53,405 bases of DNA from Rothia sp. HMSC078H08 (GTDB taxonomy: Bacteria > Actinomycetota > Actinomycetes > Actinomycetales > Micrococcaceae): assembly GCF_001808955.1 (NCBI RefSeq), contig NZ_KV795249.1, positions 23,669-77,073 of the forward strand. Direction: 5' to 3'. Both the position numbers and the translations under genes were made by a program. This document shows positions 49,040 through 53,405 of the stretch, piece after piece (positions within the stretch are counted from its first letter, which is position 1; each line of letters opens with the position of its first letter). The notes beneath the pieces were generated by a model that made no database searches, had not been told where the DNA came from, and saw only the letters and a list, made by a program, of their open reading frames with translations.

Positions 49040-49827
49040 TGGCGCACATTCAGCTCTCCGGTGGTCAGCGCGCCGAAATTCACCCCGACGGGTTCAGCGA
49101 CCACGGCCACGTCCTCGAAATCGGTGGTGCCGAGCAGTCCCACGTGGACGTGCAGAACCCCGACTACGTGTTCTACGAGTACCTGCGCCGCATCGCAAAC
49201 GCTGTGGATGCGCTCGCACCCGCCGGCGAACCCATCACCGCCGCGCACCTGGGCGCCGGTGCGCTCACCCTCGTGCGTTACATTCAGGCGACCCGCCCCG
49301 GCTCCCGCCAGGTTGCCGTGGATATTGAGCCCGAGCTCATGGGCTTCGTGACGGACCGCCTGCCGCTACCCGCAGGCACCGACTGCCAGCTTGTGGTGGG
49401 GGATGCCCGCGAGCAGCTGGCGAACCTGCCCGAACTGCTGGGCGTGCCCGGTTTTGATGCGATCATTCTCGACATCTTCACCGGCATGGACGCACCCGCC
49501 CACCTGGCGAACCGCGACTTCTACCGCGAACTCAAGGACGCCCTGAGCGAGCGCGGCATGGTCGCCATCAACGTGGGCGACGACGCGGGTCTGCCCTTCT
49601 TCCAGCTGCAGGCAACCGCCATGCTGGAAGTCTTTGACCACGTGTGGTGCCTGTGCGAGAGCTCCATGCTCAGCGGGCAGAACGAAGGCAACCTCGTGCT
49701 GGTTGGCACCGCCCGCGAGCTGGACGAGGACACCCAGGACCGGCTGTACGCGATGGGTCCGCATCCGGCGGAAGTGCTCACCACCGATGAGCTCCGCGAC
49801 CTGCTGGACGAGCTGGCCGAGAGCTAA
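49039..49827 (+). CDS. Spermidine-synthase-like methyltransferase-fold protein
   Basis: The 262-residue protein has the spermidine synthase fold: HLGAGALTLVRYIQATRPGS (cofactor loop), VVGDAREQL, and FDAIILDIFTGMDAP at the active-site strand. It lacks the full polyamine-binding set I would expect, and no SAM decarboxylase is nearby, so it may be an aminopropyl- or methyltransferase of another kind. The start is GTG, overlapping the DsbA-like stop (TAGTG), so translation is coupled. Coupling of a periplasmic thiol protein to a cytoplasmic enzyme is odd. Confidence 0.85.
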   Translation: MAHIQLSGGQRAEIHPDGFSDHGHVLEIGGAEQSHVDVQNPDYVFYEYLRRIANAVDALAPAGEPITAAHLGAGALTLVRYIQATRPGSRQVAVDIEPELMGFVTDRLPLPAGTDCQLVVGDAREQLANLPELLGVPGFDAIILDIFTGMDAPAHLANRDFYRELKDALSERGMVAINVGDDAGLPFFQLQATAMLEVFDHVWCLCESSMLSGQNEGNLVLVGTARELDEDTQDRLYAMGPHPAEVLTTDELRDLLDELAES

Positions 49828-49838
49828 ACCTGACATAC

Positions 49839-49885
49839 AAAACCGTTGAGGCGGGTACCAACCAGGTACCCGCCTCAACGGTTTT
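49839..49885. terminator. Bidirectional terminator
   Basis: A perfect 21-bp stem (49839-49859 with 49865-49885) has AAAA and TTTT ends, between convergent genes. It is the longest perfect stem in the window. Confidence 0.95.
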
Positions 49886-49929
49886 CTATAAGGCTTTCTG
49901 TACGCCGCACGCGGGCAGAATTTTAGTTT

Positions 49930-50904
49930 TTACTCGGGTAGCGGCATGGGAACGGGGTCCTCACCGTCATCCTTCTGTTTGGGGGAATCGCCCTTCGTGG
50001 TGGTCAGCGTAATACCCACACTCGCCGTCATCAGCAGACAGATTGCCACCCAACGAATCGGGCCGGTCTCCTGATCCAGCAACGCCCAACCGGCAATCGC
50101 CGCAATAGCGGGCTCCATACTCATCAGCACACTAAATACGCGCTCCGGCAGGTTACGCAGAGCCATCAGCTCCGCGCTATAGGGAATCACCGAAGCGAAC
50201 ATGGCGGTACCAAAAATCATGAGGAGCAGCATCGGATCCTGCGCCGCATTCCAAATCGGCTGAGGCGCCGGAACAACCGCCGCCACCGGGGCAATAAACG
50301 CAGCACCAACAAGCATCGCCACCGCCAGGCCGCTCGCACCCGGAACCAGAGCACCCACCTTCGCACTAGAGCGAATATACAGAGCCCAGAACACGCCAGC
50401 AATCAGCGCGAACGTCAGACCCAGGTAGTCGGTATCCTTGCCGACCGCCGCCTCGTAGCCGAGCACCAGCATGCCCGCCAGGGCGCAGAGCACCCACACC
50501 GCGTCGCGGAGCCTGCGCGTCAGCATGGACGCCAACGCCAGCGGGCCCAAGAACTCCACCGCAACCGCCAAACCAATCGGGATGTGGTCAATCGCGCAAT
50601 AGAAGAAGCCGTTCATCAGACCGAAAGTCATACCGAAAATGATGACGGCACGCCACTGCTCCTTCGACCAAGACAGCGCACCCGGCGGCATTTCGCCGCC
50701 GCGGCGGGTACGCCAACGCGCCGCCAACCACACGGCGCTACCCACCACTATGGAAGCAATCGCCAGGCGGCTGACGCTAATAGCTAGAGCACCAAACAGC
50801 GGGAAAAGAGTAATCGCGAACGCGGCACCGAACTGCAGCGATGAGCAGGACATCAGCACAAACATAATGCCCAGTGCGGGGCGTTGAGATGAAGTATGCG
50901 GCAT
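49930..50904 (-). CDS. EamA-family exporter, copy 1 (RhtA-like)
   Basis: The 324-residue protein has ten membrane helices in two EamA repeats. VAVEFLGPLALASMLTRR in the first half and SAELMALRNLPERVFSVLMS followed by EPAIAAIAGW in the second are typical of the RhtA-like drug/metabolite transporters that export amino acids such as threonine and homoserine. The substrate is inferred only. AAGGAGA lies 5 nt before ATG 50904. It is a paralog of the gene just upstream (51089-52150). A Pro/Asp-rich tail ends the protein. Confidence 0.9.
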   Translation of the reverse strand: MPHTSSQRPALGIMFVLMSCSSLQFGAAFAITLFPLFGALAISVSRLAIASIVVGSAVWLAARWRTRRGGEMPPGALSWSKEQWRAVIIFGMTFGLMNGFFYCAIDHIPIGLAVAVEFLGPLALASMLTRRLRDAVWVLCALAGMLVLGYEAAVGKDTDYLGLTFALIAGVFWALYIRSSAKVGALVPGASGLAVAMLVGAAFIAPVAAVVPAPQPIWNAAQDPMLLLMIFGTAMFASVIPYSAELMALRNLPERVFSVLMSMEPAIAAIAGWALLDQETGPIRWVAICLLMTASVGITLTTTKGDSPKQKDDGEDPVPMPLPE

Positions 50905-51006
50905 GATTCTCCTTCCTGCGCCTCACAAGGCGGTACTTCTCCACGTGTGCATGCTGTGCCGCTACGGGGCAGAACGAACGCTCCAATAGCGCCGTTTAAA
51001 GAGCGC

Positions 51007-51055
51007 GCCCCCCGGGCAACACGAGATACTATCCTACTCGTTACCCGGGGGGGGC
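51007..51055 (-). terminator. Hairpin between the two EamA genes
   Basis: CCCCCCGGG pairs with CCCGGGGGG, with an inner ACGAG/CTCGT (51007-51025 with 51037-51055). CTCTTT follows on the minus strand. It probably separates the two exporters into different transcripts. Confidence 0.65.
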
Positions 51056-51088
51056 TAGAAGCCGTTGACACGGCTACAGTTCAGTAGA

Positions 51089-52150
51089 TTAGAGGCCCTT
51101 CGCCTCACGGTCAGCCTTAATCTGTTCAGCCGACGGAATCGTAATAGAGTTAGTCGCCATCTGCGCAATATCCACCGCGTGCGCATCCACCGCACCCGGC
51201 AGGTAATGGTCCGCATCCTCCAGCGTGCCGTCCTCCTGCGCCTTCTTCTGCGCACGAGCGTGAGAAATCGAAATACCGATACTCGCCGCCACCAGCAGAG
51301 CAATAGCAACCCAACGAACCAGGCCGGTAGCTTCACCAAGCATCACAATACCCACAGCCGCCGCAATCGCAGGCTCCAGGGACAGCACCACGCTATAAAT
51401 GTGCGCGGGCAGCAGACGCAGCGAAGAAACCTCACCCAGCGCCGGCAGGGCAGAAGCCAGCAGACCCATCAGGCAGCCAATAGCCAGCAGGTGCACATCC
51501 TGGGTGACCTTCAACAGGTTATTGCCGCTTATCAGGAACGGGAACGGCAGAACCAGCAGGGTAGAGACAACGTTACCCACGACCATGCCGCCCATACCCG
51601 GAATCAGAGCGCCAACCTTCTCAGTCGCCAGAATATAGGCGGCACGAGAAATAGCGGTCAGGATTGCGAAAACCACACCCATCAACGCGAAATCTTCAGG
51701 CTTCGCCTGGGACTCAGCAGTCAGAATCGCCATGCCCGTAAATGACAGAGCAATCCACACCAGGTCCAGCTTACGGCGCGACATAACCGTCGCCAGCACC
51801 AGCGGACCCATAAACTCAATAGCCACCGCAATTGCTAGCGGAACCTGCTCAATAGCCACATAGAAGAAGGCATTCGCACCGGTCAGGGCGACACCGAGGA
51901 CAATGACCGCCATCCACTGCTGACGGGTCCACGAACGAATCTGCGGGCGGAAGAACACCCACAGCAGGATAGAAGATGTCAGCAGGCGCAGAGCGACCAC
52001 GCCCCAGGGGCCCAAATCGCCCATGAGCTGCTTGGCAAGAGCCGCACCGAACTGCGCCGAAATAATCGCGCCGGTCGCGTACGCAACACCCAGCCCCTGA
52101 GTCGCCAGGGGAGAACGCGCAGCATTGGGCGTATGGGTGGAAGAAGTCAT
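51089..52150 (-). CDS. EamA-family exporter, copy 2 (RhtA-like)
   Basis: The 353-residue protein has ten membrane helices and the same signature segments as copy 1 (VAIEFMGPLVLATVMSRR, EPAIAAAVGIVMLGEATG). A longer cytoplasmic C-terminus has DADHYLPGAVDAHAVDIAQM and ends EQIKADREAKGL. AAGGAA lies about 6 nt before ATG 52150. The two copies are diverged, so the duplication is old, and they may export different metabolites. Confidence 0.9.
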   Translation of the reverse strand: MTSSTHTPNAARSPLATQGLGVAYATGAIISAQFGAALAKQLMGDLGPWGVVALRLLTSSILLWVFFRPQIRSWTRQQWMAVIVLGVALTGANAFFYVAIEQVPLAIAVAIEFMGPLVLATVMSRRKLDLVWIALSFTGMAILTAESQAKPEDFALMGVVFAILTAISRAAYILATEKVGALIPGMGGMVVGNVVSTLLVLPFPFLISGNNLLKVTQDVHLLAIGCLMGLLASALPALGEVSSLRLLPAHIYSVVLSLEPAIAAAVGIVMLGEATGLVRWVAIALLVAASIGISISHARAQKKAQEDGTLEDADHYLPGAVDAHAVDIAQMATNSITIPSAEQIKADREAKGL

Positions 52151-52343
52151 AGTATTCCTTAGGATTCAGAAGAGGTATTAGCCGCTATCTGTCATCAGGC
52201 GCAACCCGAATCTCCGTGAAGCAGGTCACGCACTATGCAAACAATGAATAGTGTGTAATCTACGACAATTTTACGCGCTTTAAAATTGGGCGCAAATAAA
52301 GACCAAAACACCCTAACAAGCGATCAAAAAACCACACGCCCTC

Positions 52344-52357
52344 GGTGAAATTTCACC
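52344..52357. promoter_or_regulatory. Perfect 14-bp palindrome, possible operator
   Basis: GGTGAAATTTCACC lies 65 bp before the 52422 start codon in a 270-bp divergent gap. It is a classic dimer-binding shape. The regulator is unknown. Confidence 0.4.
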
Positions 52358-52421
52358 CCCCAAACCCCACCACAGGCCCCATATTCAGGAAAAATTCACC
52401 AAGCCGTGATTTACTGAGAGC

Positions 52422-53303
52422 ATGCTTGACCCGAAGAAGTCTCTATTCGATGAAGACGGCAACCCCCGTCCCGCACTGACCACCACCCTCGACAACGTAC
52501 TGCGCATGCAACGACCGCTCGCGCTGTCCATCGTCAAAAAACTGCGTGAAGCACACCCCGACGAAACCCCCGAACAAATCCACAAGCGCCTCGACCGCAC
52601 CTACCTGCGTGACATCACCGCCATCGGCGGCGTCACCGGCGCATCCGCATTCGTGCCCGGCGTCGGCACCGTCACCTCCATGAGCCTGTCCGCGCTCGCA
52701 GTCGGCGGCTACCTCGAACGCACCGCACTCTACGCCCAGGCAGTCGCAGAACTGCACGGCGTGCACGTACACGACCCCGAAACCGCCCGCTCCATGGTCA
52801 TGGCAATCATGCTCGGCGAAGAAGGCTCCCAGCTCATGAACACCGTGCTGCTGCAGACCGGTAAGGCAGGCGGCATCTCCAACAAGTGGGGCATGCTGCT
52901 CGGCAACTCCTCCAGCGGCAAGATGTTCAGCGTCGAACGTACCATCCGAAACATGTTCATCCGCCGCTTCCTCACCCGCCAGACCGGTGCACTGCTCGGC
53001 CGTGCCCTGCCCTTCGGCGTGGGCGCAGTCGTTGGCGGTGGCGCGAACCTGACCCTCGGCAAGGACGTCGTGCGCAACACCCGCCGAGCCTTCGGCGACG
53101 CGCCCGCCTACTTCCCCGCAGAGCTCATGATTACCCCGCGTGCACCGCGCGTACAGGGCGGCGAAGGTTCGGACGGCTCCTCCGGCGTGGCTGGCTCCCT
53201 GCTCAAGGGCGTCAAGGACGCAGGTAAGGCTGTAGGCAAGGTCTTCACCCGCGACAAGGGCAACGACACCGAAACCGGTCACCACCGCATGCTCGGCCGC
53301 TAA
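52422..53303 (+). CDS. EcsC-like hypothetical protein
   Basis: The 293-residue protein has a Gly-rich hydrophobic segment (ITAIGGVTGASAFVPGVGTV, about 70-90), an adjacent SLSALAVGGYLERTALYAQA, and a second Gly-rich segment ALPFGVGAVVGGGANLTLG near 200. This spacing is like EcsC-family proteins, which are membrane-associated and of unclear function. The C-terminal 60 residues are polar, Gly/Ser/Lys-rich and probably disordered. No ribosome site is visible before ATG 52422. The identification is tentative. Confidence 0.7.
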   Translation: MLDPKKSLFDEDGNPRPALTTTLDNVLRMQRPLALSIVKKLREAHPDETPEQIHKRLDRTYLRDITAIGGVTGASAFVPGVGTVTSMSLSALAVGGYLERTALYAQAVAELHGVHVHDPETARSMVMAIMLGEEGSQLMNTVLLQTGKAGGISNKWGMLLGNSSSGKMFSVERTIRNMFIRRFLTRQTGALLGRALPFGVGAVVGGGANLTLGKDVVRNTRRAFGDAPAYFPAELMITPRAPRVQGGEGSDGSSGVAGSLLKGVKDAGKAVGKVFTRDKGNDTETGHHRMLGR

Positions 53304-53405
53304 AATCCTCGCCGGTCATAAAACCGGAACATAGCGAAGACCCAACACGCTAAAGACCCCGAATCCCTGAATGAACTGCCTCCCGTTTCTTGGACAACGA
53401 AATTA

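Overview
The window is a piece of a high-GC actinobacterial chromosome. The order DUF2520-panC-lysS-lsr2-clpC-mutY-disA-radA, an Lsr2 nucleoid protein, ClpC, DisA and several apparently leaderless genes fit the Micrococcaceae. I infer a Rothia-like organism (possibly R. mucilaginosa) from gene content and moderate GC. There is no rRNA or other decisive marker here. No insertion sequence, prophage or CRISPR array was seen.

Layout. 0.1-13.5 kb is housekeeping: pantothenate synthesis, lysyl-tRNA ligase, Lsr2 between two AT-rich gaps, ClpC, then MutY, DisA and RadA for genome maintenance. 13.6-20.8 kb is mostly minus strand: a FUSC exporter, a two-gene surface-polysaccharide unit (GT2 plus pyruvyl transferase), a DUF47-PiT phosphate uptake pair, and an unannotated small RNA with its own promoter and terminator at about 19781-19920. 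At 20.9 kb a tRNA-Lys opens the first accessory array (21.1-28.7 kb): an asparaginase-like domain, then seven consecutive membrane proteins. At least four, probably five, of these share a four-helix module ending in LL-x-RP, with repeated leader hairpins and terminators.

28.9-38.2 kb holds DedA, a RecQ-like helicase, TadA, an operon of a degenerate ABC ATPase, a giant DG-repeat YhgE/Pip protein and a TetR regulator, tRNA-Ser(CGA) and upp. 38.8-40.3 kb has an orphan winged-helix regulator and a SixA-like phosphatase. The second accessory array (40.7-44.2 kb) lies between tRNA-Ser(GCT) and tRNA-Ser(TGA). It has six tandem DUF4190-like proteins, one with a YGQ-repeat prion-like tail, and three of its transcription units have the same -35/17/-10 promoter. 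44.5-53.4 kb has a quinone oxidoreductase, a small unknown protein behind an iron-box-like site, a CitE-like lyase, tRNA-Thr, a Tat/lipobox DsbA-like protein overlapping a spermidine-synthase-like protein, two tandem EamA exporters and an EcsC-like protein.

Most units end in strong GC-rich hairpins, many bidirectional between convergent genes. The best candidates for undescribed biology are the 140-nt RNA, the two tandem membrane-protein arrays beside tRNA genes, and the pseudo-ATPase/YhgE operon. All functional statements come from reading motifs by eye; no database search or folding program was run.
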